A DNA stretch of 64,000 nt, taken from contig CACMFU010000002.1 of assembly GCA_902613065.1 (NCBI GenBank), forward strand, positions 1-64,000, written 5' to 3'. Made by a program: the position numbers and the translations under genes. The stretch is from an uncultured Pelagibacteraceae bacterium. GTDB taxonomy: Bacteria; Pseudomonadota; Alphaproteobacteria; Pelagibacterales; Pelagibacteraceae. Positions 18,653-26,725 of this stretch are shown here, one piece after another. The notes under the pieces are model-generated. The model did no database searches. It saw nothing but the letters and a program-made list of their open reading frames with translations, and was not told the origin of the DNA. Positions within the stretch are counted from its first letter, which is position 1, and each line of letters begins with the position of its first letter.

Positions 18653-19767
18653 TTTGATGCTCTATATAATTGTATGGCGTACCTATCAGTCATACCAGAA
18701 ATATAATCAGATATAGCTCTTTCTTTGTTAGTTTTTAAATATTTAGTTTTAATGTACTTTTTTGGTTTTTTGTTAATTACATTAAAAAGCTTTTTAATTA
18801 TCTTTTTTCCTTCGTTATTTTTTTTTAGCACATCTTTATTATTGTACATAGTTATTCTAAGGAAATCTCTAATCTCATTTATAGTTATTTTTAATTTGTT
18901 GGAAAAATCAACAATTTGATTTTTTTTATTTGATACATCTTTTTTTGTAGATATTTTATTCACTAAAATGTTTCTTGTCGTTGTTTTTATTAAGTCTTGA
19001 ACCATTAAATTTATAGAGTCTCTTATAGTTTGATATACAAGAATATCATTATTTTCACTCTTTAATTTATTTTTATATGATTTTAAAATTTCATCAAAAA
19101 AAGAGATTTGTTTAAGATCGTTTAACTTAAACAATTTAGCTTTTATTCCATCTTGAATATCATGGTTATTGTATGCAACGTCATCGGATATAGATGCAAT
19201 TTGAGCCTCCAGTGAGGAGTTTTTTGAAAAATTAATTTTATTTTTTAAATTTTTCAAACCAATTAAATTATTGATTTTGACTAGCTTTGTTACCGGACCA
19301 TTATGTTTAATAAGTCCATCTAATGTTTCTAATGTTAAATTAAGACCTTCAAATTTGAAATATTTATTTTCAATGAACATTACTATCCTAAGTGTTTGAA
19401 GGTTGTGGTCAAATCCCCCATATTCATACATACATTCATTTAGGGACTCTTCTCCCGCATGACCAAAAGGGGTATGACCTAAATCATGAGCTAAACTTAA
19501 TGTTTCAGCTAAATCATCATTTAAACCTAAGTATTTAGCAATTGTTCTAGCAATTTGTGAAACTTCAATGGAATGCGTGATTCTGGTTCTATAATGATCT
19601 CCTTCAGTATTCACAAATACCTGAGTTTTGTGCTTCAATCTTCTAAAAGAGGTAGAATGAATTATTCTATCTCTATCTCTTTGAAAAGGTGATCTGAAAT
19701 GATTGCTCGCTTCTTTGAACAGTCTACCTTTTGAAGCAAATGTTCCTAATTTTGAGTAATTTTTCAT
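18649..19767 (-). CDS. dgt: dGTPase-like HD-domain triphosphohydrolase
   Basis: This family hydrolyses dNTPs to nucleoside and triphosphate. The 372-aa protein starts with GRLFKEASNHFRSPFQRDRDRIIHS and has the metal-binding HD motif RITHSIEVSQIARTI ... LSLAHDLGHTPFGHAGEESL. It is the first gene of the long minus-strand operon ending at secF and is divergent from erpA with a 50-base gap. The dgt/erpA/xth arrangement is typical of alphaproteobacteria. Substrate preference among dNTPs cannot be read from sequence. Confidence 0.93.
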   Translation of the reverse strand: MKNYSKLGTFASKGRLFKEASNHFRSPFQRDRDRIIHSTSFRRLKHKTQVFVNTEGDHYRTRITHSIEVSQIARTIAKYLGLNDDLAETLSLAHDLGHTPFGHAGEESLNECMYEYGGFDHNLQTLRIVMFIENKYFKFEGLNLTLETLDGLIKHNGPVTKLVKINNLIGLKNLKNKINFSKNSSLEAQIASISDDVAYNNHDIQDGIKAKLFKLNDLKQISFFDEILKSYKNKLKSENNDILVYQTIRDSINLMVQDLIKTTTRNILVNKISTKKDVSNKKNQIVDFSNKLKITINEIRDFLRITMYNNKDVLKKNNEGKKIIKKLFNVINKKPKKYIKTKYLKTNKERAISDYISGMTDRYAIQLYRASK

Positions 19768-19817
19768 TCTTTAAAAATGGCAAAATATTATTATATTGTT
19801 TTTATCAATGTTTAATT

Positions 19818-20135
19818 ATGATTAAAGAAATTAAATTTACAGATAATGCTATAAAGCAGATAAACCATCTTCTATCATCAAAAGATAAAGGGTCATTTTT
19901 TAGAATCGCCATTAAAGGTGGTGGATGCTCTGGATTTCAATATGATTTCTCATTTGATAACTCTGCTAATGATGATGATCTACAACAAGACAATATTCTT
20001 ATCGACAAAACATCGGCTGATTTACTAAAAGGATCTGAAGTTGATTTTGTAAAAGAATTGATCGGAGATTCTTTTAAAATAAACAACCCACAAAGTAAAT
20101 CTTCTTGTGGTTGTGGCGTATCTTTCTCGCTTTAA
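19818..20135 (+). CDS. erpA: iron-sulfur cluster insertion protein (ErpA/IscA type)
   Basis: A-type carriers deliver Fe-S clusters to apoproteins. From the ATG at 19818 the protein is 105 aa, IKEIKFTDNAIKQI at its start, with the three conserved Cys in GGGCSGFQYDF and SSCGCGVSF. The ORF-track start at 19731 adds 29 residues that run into the dgt coding region and have no family counterpart. Its TAA overlaps the xth ATG by one base. Confidence 0.95.
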   Translation: MIKEIKFTDNAIKQINHLLSSKDKGSFFRIAIKGGGCSGFQYDFSFDNSANDDDLQQDNILIDKTSADLLKGSEVDFVKELIGDSFKINNPQSKSSCGCGVSFSL

Positions 20136-20911
20136 TGATAATTAGTTCCTGGAATGTTAACTCTGTAAGAGCAAGAATTGAAAATATTAAAGAGTATCTA
20201 AAAAAATATTCACCAGATATTTTAATGATGCAAGAGATCAAAGCTCAAGATGAAAACTATCCTTACGAAGACTTTGAAAAATCAAATTACCAAAATTATG
20301 TATTTGGTCAAAAATCATATAATGGGGTTGCAATAATTTCTAAAAAAAAATTAGACAAAATTGAAAAAGATATTTTTAAAGATAAAAATAAACAATCAAG
20401 AATTATTACAGCAGATATAAAACATAAATCAAAAACAATTAAATTAATAAATATATACACACCCAATGGAAATCCAGTTGATACGGAAAAATATACTTAC
20501 AAATTATATTGGCTAGAAAATTTAATTAAGAAATTAAAAGCTTATTTAAAAAAAAAAGAGAATATAATTATTGGTGGTGATTTTAATATAATTCCTTCAG
20601 CTGAAGATGTTCATAATCCTAAAGGATATGAAAATGATGCATTGTTTAGACTAGAGATAAGAAAAAAATTAAGGGAATTATTAAGTTTAGGTTTTCATGA
20701 TGCATATAGATATGTTCATCCTGACAAAGAAGGATATACGTTTTGGGATTATACAAGCGCTGCATGGCAAAAAAATAATGGCATGAGAATTGATCATTTC
20801 TTAGTTTCAAACTCAATTATAAATCTTGTGAAAGATGTAAAAATTAATAAATTTCCTCGTGGCAGACAAAAACCTTCGGATCACACACCAATTGAAATTG
20901 AATTAACTTAA
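20135..20911 (+). CDS. xth: exodeoxyribonuclease III family AP endonuclease
   Basis: Xth nicks DNA at abasic sites and trims 3' ends in base excision repair. From the ATG at 20135 the protein is 258 aa. It has SWNVNSVRARI (metal site), MMQEIKAQ with the catalytic Glu, IIGGDFNIIP and the C-terminal RIDHFLVS ... PSDHTPIEIEL. The longer ORF-track start (20105) lies inside erpA. The TAATG overlap with erpA suggests translational coupling, and it ends 9 bases into the convergent dehydrogenase gene. Confidence 0.96.
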   Translation: MIISSWNVNSVRARIENIKEYLKKYSPDILMMQEIKAQDENYPYEDFEKSNYQNYVFGQKSYNGVAIISKKKLDKIEKDIFKDKNKQSRIITADIKHKSKTIKLINIYTPNGNPVDTEKYTYKLYWLENLIKKLKAYLKKKENIIIGGDFNIIPSAEDVHNPKGYENDALFRLEIRKKLRELLSLGFHDAYRYVHPDKEGYTFWDYTSAAWQKNNGMRIDHFLVSNSIINLVKDVKINKFPRGRQKPSDHTPIEIELT

Positions 20912-21901
20912 AGATTTTATTTTATTAACAAGTTCCTCATTAATATTTCTAGGTCCAGTATCTAATCTGTTTTTGTGACGTCTTTCACCTGGTAATCTAA
21001 CCTCTCCCATTGATTTCATTTTCTCAAAGAATTTATTTGAATGACTATCCCAATTAGAATTTGATAATTTGTCAGGAGATATAGCTAAAATAAACTCTCC
21101 ACCACTTGGTGGTCCACCATCATTTGTATCCTTCTCAGCCGTCTCATAACTAAAATTATCACCTACTAAGGCTCCAGCAAGTAATTCAACCATCATTGCT
21201 ATTCCTGAGCCTTTATAGCCGCCAAATGGCAACAAAACTCCACCATCTGCTATTTCACCAGGATCTGTTGTTTCTTTTCCATCTTTATTTAAACCGGTTC
21301 CAATTGGAACCTTGTGCCCTTCCCTTTTTGCAACTTGAACTTCTCCCATTGCCATTGATGCAGTAGCCATATCATAAACTACAGGTGGTTTATTTTTTCT
21401 TGGCCAAGCAAATGAAATTGGGTTTGTTCCAAATAAAGGTTTAATTGCTCCTGCTGGTGCAACTGCTGGCTTGTATGATGTACAGGCAAAAGCAACAAGT
21501 CCTTGCTCTGCTATTGCTTCAGTCTCAGGCCACATAGCAGCCATATGATGAGAATTAGTAATTGCTAAAACCGCTACTCCATTTTCTTTTGCAGCTTTTA
21601 CGAGTTCTGGTATTCCATATTTTAAAACCATTGGGGCAAGACTATTTTTTCCATCTGCTTTAACAACACTTGGGGTTAATTTTGAAATCACTGGTCTAGC
21701 CTTACCATTAATTTTTCCGCTTTTTAAACCAGATACATAAGCGGGTAATCTAAATAGACCATGAGATAATGATCCATCTCTTTCAGCATTTTTGATTAAA
21801 GTAGATAAAGTATCTGCTGTTTCTTCATCGCATCCGTTAGCTATTAATGTTTTTTTAGCTAAATGAAAAATTTCTTCTAAACTTAAAGGAACGGTTGCCA
21901 T
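20903..21901 (-). CDS. Ldh_2 (malate/L-lactate/ureidoglycolate-type) dehydrogenase
   Basis: This 332-aa protein belongs to the NAD(P)-dependent malate/L-lactate dehydrogenase superfamily, unrelated to classical LDH. It has the family's SHGLFRLPAYV near residue 58, the NSHHMAAMWPETE active-site region, and the cofactor segment FGTNPISFAWPR. GGYKGSGIAMMVELLAGAL is near the C-terminus. Members include ureidoglycolate, sulfolactate and delta1-piperideine-2-carboxylate reductases, so the substrate is not assignable here. It lies 43 bases downstream of znuA and may be read with it. Confidence 0.88.
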   Translation of the reverse strand: MATVPLSLEEIFHLAKKTLIANGCDEETADTLSTLIKNAERDGSLSHGLFRLPAYVSGLKSGKINGKARPVISKLTPSVVKADGKNSLAPMVLKYGIPELVKAAKENGVAVLAITNSHHMAAMWPETEAIAEQGLVAFACTSYKPAVAPAGAIKPLFGTNPISFAWPRKNKPPVVYDMATASMAMGEVQVAKREGHKVPIGTGLNKDGKETTDPGEIADGGVLLPFGGYKGSGIAMMVELLAGALVGDNFSYETAEKDTNDGGPPSGGEFILAISPDKLSNSNWDSHSNKFFEKMKSMGEVRLPGERRHKNRLDTGPRNINEELVNKIKSLS

Positions 21902-21944
21902 AAATAATATTAGATATTATTTACGGCAAAAGTTCAATTTTTAA

Positions 21945-23087
21945 TTAACAACCTTTAAAAGATTTAGACATATTTCTGATTAAATCAAAATATAAGTCTT
22001 TTCCAGGATCCAAAGTAGCTCCTAATGGGTCTACAACACCAGTTTTAATATTCATATCTTTTGCTACAGCTTTAATGATATTTGGATTAAACTGTGGTTC
22101 AGAAAATACACAAGCTACTTTATCATGCTCAATTATTTCTCTGATTTCAGCCAATTGTTCTGCTCCTGGCATTACATCTGTATTAACTGTAAAAGCACCC
22201 AATATATTAACATTAAATCTTTTCTCAAAATATTGGTAAGCATCATGGAAAACAATTGATGCAACACTCTGATTTAATTCAGAAGAGACGTCACTAACAA
22301 GTTTATCAATATCTTTTAGTGCTTTCTTTAAATTGCTTTTATATTTTGATGCGTTCTTAGCATCATTTTCAATTAAATGCTCTGCCATTTCATTTAATAT
22401 AACTTTAGCATTCATTGGATCTAACCAAATATGTGGGTCATGCTCACCGTGGTGGTGACCTTCATGTCCTGCATGATCATCGTGGTCATCATGGTCATCT
22501 TTCTTTTTATGTCCATGGTCATCATGATCGTCATGCCCATCTTTCTTTTTATGGTCATGATCATCGTGGTCGTCTTCTTTATGACCGTCTTTTTTTTTGT
22601 GGTCGTGATCATCGTGGTCGTCATGTCCATCTTTCTTTTTATGGTCATGATCATCGTGATCATCTTCTTTATGGCCATCTTCTTTATGTCCGTGATCGTC
22701 ATGATCATCATGATCACCAAAAATATTTCGTTCTCTGAATTTTAATTTATTAAGACCTTTAATTTCCATTAATTCAATTTTTTCAGCTTTTTTTGCAATT
22801 GAATCTAATGGTTTTTCCATGAAGTTTTCTAGATCTTCACCTACCCAAAAAATAAGATCAGCTTCTTGTAACATCTTTGCATGAGATGGTTTTAACGGAA
22901 ATCCATGTGGTGAAGAATATCCATCGACTATTAGGTCTGGTTTAGCAACTCCATCCATCAGATAGCTAGCTAAAGAGTGTATAGGCTTAATTGAAGCTAC
23001 AACTTTTATTTCTGCTTTTGCTGATGTAAAAAGAGCTAAAAAAGATAATATTGTAATTATTAATGTTGATTTTTTTAAGTTTTTCAT
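21945..23087 (-). CDS. znuA: zinc ABC transporter substrate-binding protein with His/Asp-rich loop
   Basis: ZnuA captures zinc in the periplasm for ZnuBC. The 380-aa protein has a signal peptide (about residues 1-25, ending AKA). Metal-ligand regions are KPIHSLAS and SSPHGFPLKPSH, followed by an extended His/Asp/Lys-rich stretch (about residues 125-220), then HDPHIWLDP and FHDAYQYF. The loop is much longer than in a standard ZnuA of roughly 310 aa and contains a repeated 30-residue unit. Two Zur boxes lie just upstream, shared with the divergent znuC, so expression should rise under zinc limitation. Confidence 0.96.
   Translation of the reverse strand: MKNLKKSTLIITILSFLALFTSAKAEIKVVASIKPIHSLASYLMDGVAKPDLIVDGYSSPHGFPLKPSHAKMLQEADLIFWVGEDLENFMEKPLDSIAKKAEKIELMEIKGLNKLKFRERNIFGDHDDHDDHGHKEDGHKEDDHDDHDHKKKDGHDDHDDHDHKKKDGHKEDDHDDHDHKKKDGHDDHDDHGHKKKDDHDDHDDHAGHEGHHHGEHDPHIWLDPMNAKVILNEMAEHLIENDAKNASKYKSNLKKALKDIDKLVSDVSSELNQSVASIVFHDAYQYFEKRFNVNILGAFTVNTDVMPGAEQLAEIREIIEHDKVACVFSEPQFNPNIIKAVAKDMNIKTGVVDPLGATLDPGKDLYFDLIRNMSKSFKGC
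22501..22680 (-). repeat. 90-bp tandem repeat inside znuA (two copies)
   Basis: Bases 22501-22590 and 22591-22680 match at about 77 of 90 positions by eye. The period equals 30 codons and encodes the unit with DHDDHDHKKKDGH in the metal-binding loop. The length is a multiple of three, so copy-number change would keep the frame. The three long plus- and minus-strand ORFs over this area are by-products of the repeat. Confidence 0.85.
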
Positions 23088-23106
23088 AATTTAATTTAGT
23101 GTTAAT

Positions 23107-23121
23107 TGTTATAATATAACA
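23107..23121. promoter_or_regulatory. Zur box 1
   Basis: TGTTATAATATAACA is a perfect 7-1-7 palindrome that matches the known proteobacterial Zur operator core. It lies 20 bases before the znuA start and 38 before the znuC start. The zur gene is in the same cluster, supporting autoregulated zinc-dependent repression. Confidence 0.88.
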
Positions 23122-23124
23122 TTG

Positions 23125-23139
23125 TGTAATAATATAACA
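23125..23139. promoter_or_regulatory. Zur box 2
   Basis: TGTAATAATATAACA differs from box 1 at one position and is centred 18 bases from it. The tandem arrangement between divergent znuA and znuC suggests two Zur dimers controlling both directions. Confidence 0.78.
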
Positions 23140-23159
23140 TTAATAAGTCAAGGTAATAA

Positions 23160-23906
23160 ATGACAATTGAGAACAATGTATTAGTAAAATTAACTGAAGT
23201 TGGATTAAAACAACGGAATAAATGGCTTGTAAAAGGCGTTTCTTTAATTGTTGAAAGAAGAAAGATAGTAACATTAATTGGGCCAAATGGTTCTGGCAAA
23301 AGCACAACTGCAAAAATTGCGATAGGACTTCATAAGAATATAGAAGGCAATGTAGAAAAATTTACTGATAAAATTGGATATGTTCCTCAAAAGATTTCAA
23401 TTGACTGGACATTGCCACTTAAAGTGAGTGATTTTATGGTTTTAACAGATGAACTCGATGAAGAAAAAATAAATGAAGCTTTAAAATTAACGGGTGCAGA
23501 TCATCTTAAAAACCAGAATTTAGGAAATTTATCTGGTGGAGAATTTCAAAGAGTGCTTCTTGCAAGAGCAGTTTCAAAAAAACCTGATCTTTTAGTATTG
23601 GATGAGCCGGTTCAAGGAGTTGATTTTACTGGGGAGATTGCATTGTATAAATTAATAAAAGAAATAGCAGATAAATTAAATTGTGGAATTTTATTAATTT
23701 CTCATGATTTGCATACTGTTATGACAGCAACAGATCATGTTATTTGTTTAAATGGCCACGTGTGTTGTTCAGGAACACCAAAAGACGTTGCAATGAATAA
23801 TGAGTATAAACTGTTATTTGGCGAACAAGCTTCACAAACTCTTTCTATATATGAACATAAGCATGATCATGTTCATTCAAATGATGGGGATATAAAAAAA
23901 AATTAA
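23160..23906 (+). CDS. znuC: zinc ABC transporter ATP-binding protein
   Basis: ZnuC energises zinc import through ZnuB. The 248-aa protein has Walker A LIGPNGSGKST near residue 40, the Q-loop around GYVPQK, the signature LSGGEFQRVLLARA, Walker B LLVLDEP and the switch His in LISHDLH. The C-terminal tail is His-rich (EHKHDHVHSN), as in other ZnuC proteins. Its stop is immediately followed by the znuB ATG. The start codon lies 21 bases after the second Zur box. Confidence 0.96.
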   Translation: MTIENNVLVKLTEVGLKQRNKWLVKGVSLIVERRKIVTLIGPNGSGKSTTAKIAIGLHKNIEGNVEKFTDKIGYVPQKISIDWTLPLKVSDFMVLTDELDEEKINEALKLTGADHLKNQNLGNLSGGEFQRVLLARAVSKKPDLLVLDEPVQGVDFTGEIALYKLIKEIADKLNCGILLISHDLHTVMTATDHVICLNGHVCCSGTPKDVAMNNEYKLLFGEQASQTLSIYEHKHDHVHSNDGDIKKN

Positions 23907-24710
23907 ATGTTTGATGATTTTTTTATAAGAGCTTTAATTGCTGGTATAGGTGTTGCTTTTGTAACAGGTCCTTTGGGCTGCTTTGTAGTTTGGAGAAGAT
24001 TATCTTATTTCGGAGATACATTAGCACATTCAGCATTACTTGGTGTTACAATGGCATTGGCATTCGAAATTAATATAGCAATTTCGATATTTATCATTTC
24101 ATCAGTAATAGCAATCATATTAGTTAAACTTGAAAAAAATACTAATTTGCCCGGTGATGCTTTACTTGGTCTTTTAGCTCACTCAGCATTAGCAGTTGGC
24201 TTAGTGGTAATTGGTTTTCTCTCATTTATAAGATTTGATGTCATGGGACTATTATTTGGAGACATATTAGCTGTTAATGTTGATGATTTGATAATTATAT
24301 GGGGAGGAGGAGCAATAATTTTAATTGTATTAAAAATAATTTGGAAACCTTTATTTGCTTCAACAGTAAATTATGAACTTGCAGAAGCAGAAGGATTAAA
24401 TCCTGATAGAGCAAAAGCAATATTTACTATTTTAATGGCAGCAATAATTGCAATTTCTATAAAAATTGTAGGACTTTTATTAATAACTGGGATGTTAATT
24501 ATACCAACGGCTATGGCTCGTAACATATCAGATACTCCCAAAAAGATGGTAATTTTTTCTATATGTGGAGGATTATTATCAGTAATCATGGGTTTATTTT
24601 CTTCATTGCAATTCAATACTCCTTCGGGTCCATCTATCATTGCTGCAGCGTTATTATTATTTGTAATATCTCTATTTAAAATTAAACAGACGATACAATT
24701 GAAAAACTAA
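23907..24710 (+). CDS. znuB: zinc ABC transporter permease
   Basis: ZnuB is the membrane channel of the zinc importer. The 267-aa protein is hydrophobic throughout with about eight helices. It shows the ABC-3 family landmarks GCFVVWRRLSYFGDTLAHSALLG near the N-terminus and a coupling region around NYELAEAEGLNPDRAKAIF, followed by GLLLITGMLIIPTAMARN. It is contiguous with znuC and 24 bases before zur. Confidence 0.96.
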   Translation: MFDDFFIRALIAGIGVAFVTGPLGCFVVWRRLSYFGDTLAHSALLGVTMALAFEINIAISIFIISSVIAIILVKLEKNTNLPGDALLGLLAHSALAVGLVVIGFLSFIRFDVMGLLFGDILAVNVDDLIIIWGGGAIILIVLKIIWKPLFASTVNYELAEAEGLNPDRAKAIFTILMAAIIAISIKIVGLLLITGMLIIPTAMARNISDTPKKMVIFSICGGLLSVIMGLFSSLQFNTPSGPSIIAAALLLFVISLFKIKQTIQLKN

Positions 24711-24734
24711 TGGGAAATTGATAAAAGAAAAACT

Positions 24735-25133
24735 ATGCTTAAACAGGAAACACTATCAAAAAATCAACAAATAGTTCTTGATTACATTGAAAAAGTAAAT
24801 GAGCCCATAAAAGCTTATTCAATTTTACATAATGTGCAAAAAAAAGGTATTAAAGCCCCTCTTCAAGTTTATAGAGCGCTTGATAAATTGGTTGAAATTG
24901 GAAAAATTCACAAAATTGAAAGTAGAAATGCTTTCGTTGCATGTAAAAATTCAAATTGTCAGATTTCAAAGGCAACAGCATTTTCAATATGTGAAAGCTG
25001 TGAAGAAGTAAGTGAAATTAGTGACAGCAAACTTTCAAAATATTTAAAAAATTTTCAAGACAAAGCGGGTATGAAATTCAATAAATATAATCTTGAATTC
25101 TTTGGGCTTTGTAAAAAATGCTCTATCAAATGA
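24735..25133 (+). CDS. zur: Fur-family zinc regulator
   Basis: This 132-aa protein has the Fur layout: an N-terminal winged helix (about residues 5-80, with KAPLQVYRALDKLVEIGKI) and a C-terminal dimerisation domain. That domain carries two structural Cys pairs, CESC and CKKC. Its place behind znuCB and the Zur boxes at the znuA/znuC gap identify it as Zur rather than Fur. It ends ATGA-overlapped with the peroxiredoxin-like gene, so that gene is probably in the same zinc-responsive transcript. Confidence 0.92.
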   Translation: MLKQETLSKNQQIVLDYIEKVNEPIKAYSILHNVQKKGIKAPLQVYRALDKLVEIGKIHKIESRNAFVACKNSNCQISKATAFSICESCEEVSEISDSKLSKYLKNFQDKAGMKFNKYNLEFFGLCKKCSIK

Positions 25134-25669
25134 AGATCTCCAAAGGAGATAAAATAGAAGAAATTACACTTCCAAGAGATGACGGGTCTACATTTAATTT
25201 ATCAGAAACACATGGAAAGAAAGTTCTTTTAACTTTTTACAGAATAGCTGGATGTAGTTTTTGCAATCTTAGATTAAACGAAATTAATAAAAGATTTAAT
25301 GAGTTAGGAAATAATTTTACACATGTTGCAATATTTCACTCGCCGGTTGATAATTTAAGGTCATATATGAAAAAACATAACAATTTACCTTTTACTGTAC
25401 TGGCCGATGAAGATTTTAAATATTTTCAAAAATATGAAATTGAAAGATCAATTATGAAAACATTATCTGCAATGCTATTTAAATCTCATAAAATAATACC
25501 TGCAATGTTAAAGGGATATATTCCTTTAAAAATTAAAGGTCATTTTGATATAGCTGTTACAGATGTTTTGATAAACGAACAAGGCACAGTTGATGAAGTA
25601 TACTACGCTAAGAAAGATATAGCCGATCACTTCAGTTTTGAGAAAATTAAAGAATTTGCAACAAGCTAA
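25130..25669 (+). CDS. AhpC/TSA-family peroxiredoxin-like protein
   Basis: From the ATG at 25130 (overlapping the zur stop as ATGA) the protein is 179 aa. The ORF-track start four codons earlier is inside zur. It has a thioredoxin-like fold with LTFYRIAGCSFCNLRLNEI, giving a CxxC at about residues 43-46, and a conserved NLRSYMKKHNNLPFTVLADED segment. This is the 'peroxiredoxin-like' branch; peroxide reduction is plausible but the substrate is unproven. Coupling to zur hints at a link between zinc status and thiol redox defence. Confidence 0.85.
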   Translation: MKISKGDKIEEITLPRDDGSTFNLSETHGKKVLLTFYRIAGCSFCNLRLNEINKRFNELGNNFTHVAIFHSPVDNLRSYMKKHNNLPFTVLADEDFKYFQKYEIERSIMKTLSAMLFKSHKIIPAMLKGYIPLKIKGHFDIAVTDVLINEQGTVDEVYYAKKDIADHFSFEKIKEFATS

Positions 25670-25675
25670 AAACAG

Positions 25676-26014
25676 ATGTTATTTTTTATTTTTAAAGTTG
25701 TAGCAGCAGGTTTAATTGTTGCTTTTTCAAGTTGGTTGGCTGGTCAAAATCCTAAGCTCGCTGGATTTATTATTGCATTACCGTTGGTATCACTAATAGC
25801 GATACTATTTTCGTATTATGAGCACAATGATACAGAGAAAACAGTAATGTTTACAAAAAGTATATTTATTGCAGTACCAGCAAGTTATTTATTTTTTGTA
25901 CCCTTCTTTTTTGCAAAATCATTGAATATGAATTTTTTCATAATTTATATCGCAGGTTTAATATTGCTAATCGGAGGATATTTTATCCATAGATACATAA
26001 TCAATTTAATATAA
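25676..26014 (+). CDS. small integral membrane protein (DUF3147-like)
   Basis: This 112-aa protein has four predicted helices. The segment KVVAAGLIVAFSSWLA followed by AGFIIALPLVSLIAIL and a polar EHNDTEK loop resembles the DUF3147 family of unknown function. It starts 6 bases after the peroxiredoxin-like gene, so it probably ends the znuCB-zur transcript. No catalytic residues are evident. Confidence 0.75.
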   Translation: MLFFIFKVVAAGLIVAFSSWLAGQNPKLAGFIIALPLVSLIAILFSYYEHNDTEKTVMFTKSIFIAVPASYLFFVPFFFAKSLNMNFFIIYIAGLILLIGGYFIHRYIINLI

Positions 26015-26072
26015 AATAATAATTTTAATAAATCTTTAACATAACTGTCATAAGTATAGAGAAAGGAGTTTT

Positions 26073-26294
26073 ATGTTTTTAAAAAAATATCTCAAATGGA
26101 TAAGTACGTTTTTAGTCTTAACCGGAATATTGCTTACAAATTTAAATATATATCCAATTAATATATATTTTCATGGTCTTGGTGTAGTTGGATGGACAAT
26201 ATCGGGTTTTTTATTAAAAGATAAGGCCATATTAACTAATTTTGGATTACAAATTCCATTATTTGTAATTGGTATTTATAAAATTATTTTTTAA
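26073..26294 (+). CDS. small membrane protein, unknown function
   Basis: This 73-aa protein has two or three hydrophobic segments (about residues 10-25, 32-47 and 56-72) and no recognised motif. The start is supported by a strong AAGGAG Shine-Dalgarno sequence 6 bases before ATG. Its TAA overlaps the arsC start, so it heads the arsC-aquaporin-NUDIX group. Confidence 0.72.
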   Translation: MFLKKYLKWISTFLVLTGILLTNLNIYPINIYFHGLGVVGWTISGFLLKDKAILTNFGLQIPLFVIGIYKIIF

Positions 26295-26725
26295 TGAAAA
26301 ATATTTTATTTGTATGCACAGGAAATTCAGCGAGAAGCATTATTGCTGAGAGTATTATTAATAACGAATACTCAAATAAATTTAATGCTTTCAGTGCTGG
26401 TAGTAATCCATCTGGAAAAATCAATGAAGATGTTAAAAGTTTTTTAGAGAAAAATAAAAGTTATGATCTAACTAATTATAGTTCTAAAAACTTTGAAGAA
26501 TTTATTAATAAAGAATTAAAAATGGATCATGTAATAACAGTATGCAACAACGCAAATAATGAGGTATGTCCTATTTGGCCTGATAAAAATCAAATTATAC
26601 ACTGGGATATAGAAGATCCGGTAGCTAAACTTCAAAATGTAAATGACGAAGAAAAGCAAATAATCATTAGAAAAACTTTCAATATTATAAGTAATAAAAT
26701 TAAAGATTGGATAGATGAAAAATAA
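26294..26725 (+). CDS. arsC: low-molecular-weight-phosphatase-type arsenate reductase
   Basis: This ArsC class reduces arsenate to arsenite using a cascade of three Cys. The 143-aa protein has the phosphatase loop VCTGNSARS with catalytic Cys8. The relay pair is Cys84 and Cys92 in VCNNANNEVCP, and HWDIEDPVAKL follows. The relay spacing matches proteobacterial LMW-type ArsC rather than a plain tyrosine phosphatase. It overlaps the aquaporin gene by 11 bases, fitting an arsenite-export pair. No arsR or arsB is seen nearby. Confidence 0.9.
   Translation: MKNILFVCTGNSARSIIAESIINNEYSNKFNAFSAGSNPSGKINEDVKSFLEKNKSYDLTNYSSKNFEEFINKELKMDHVITVCNNANNEVCPIWPDKNQIIHWDIEDPVAKLQNVNDEEKQIIIRKTFNIISNKIKDWIDEK

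Noticed and set aside
21902-21922. Dyad AAATAATA/TATTATTT before the dehydrogenase gene
   Set aside because: Only A/T pairs, common by chance in this background, and no T tract; not called as operator or terminator.
22415-22745. Three overlapping ORFs of 99-107 aa on both strands over the znuA loop
   Set aside because: They are shadow frames of the His/Asp-rich repeat, whose biased codons lack stops on several frames. The znuA frame has family motifs on both sides.
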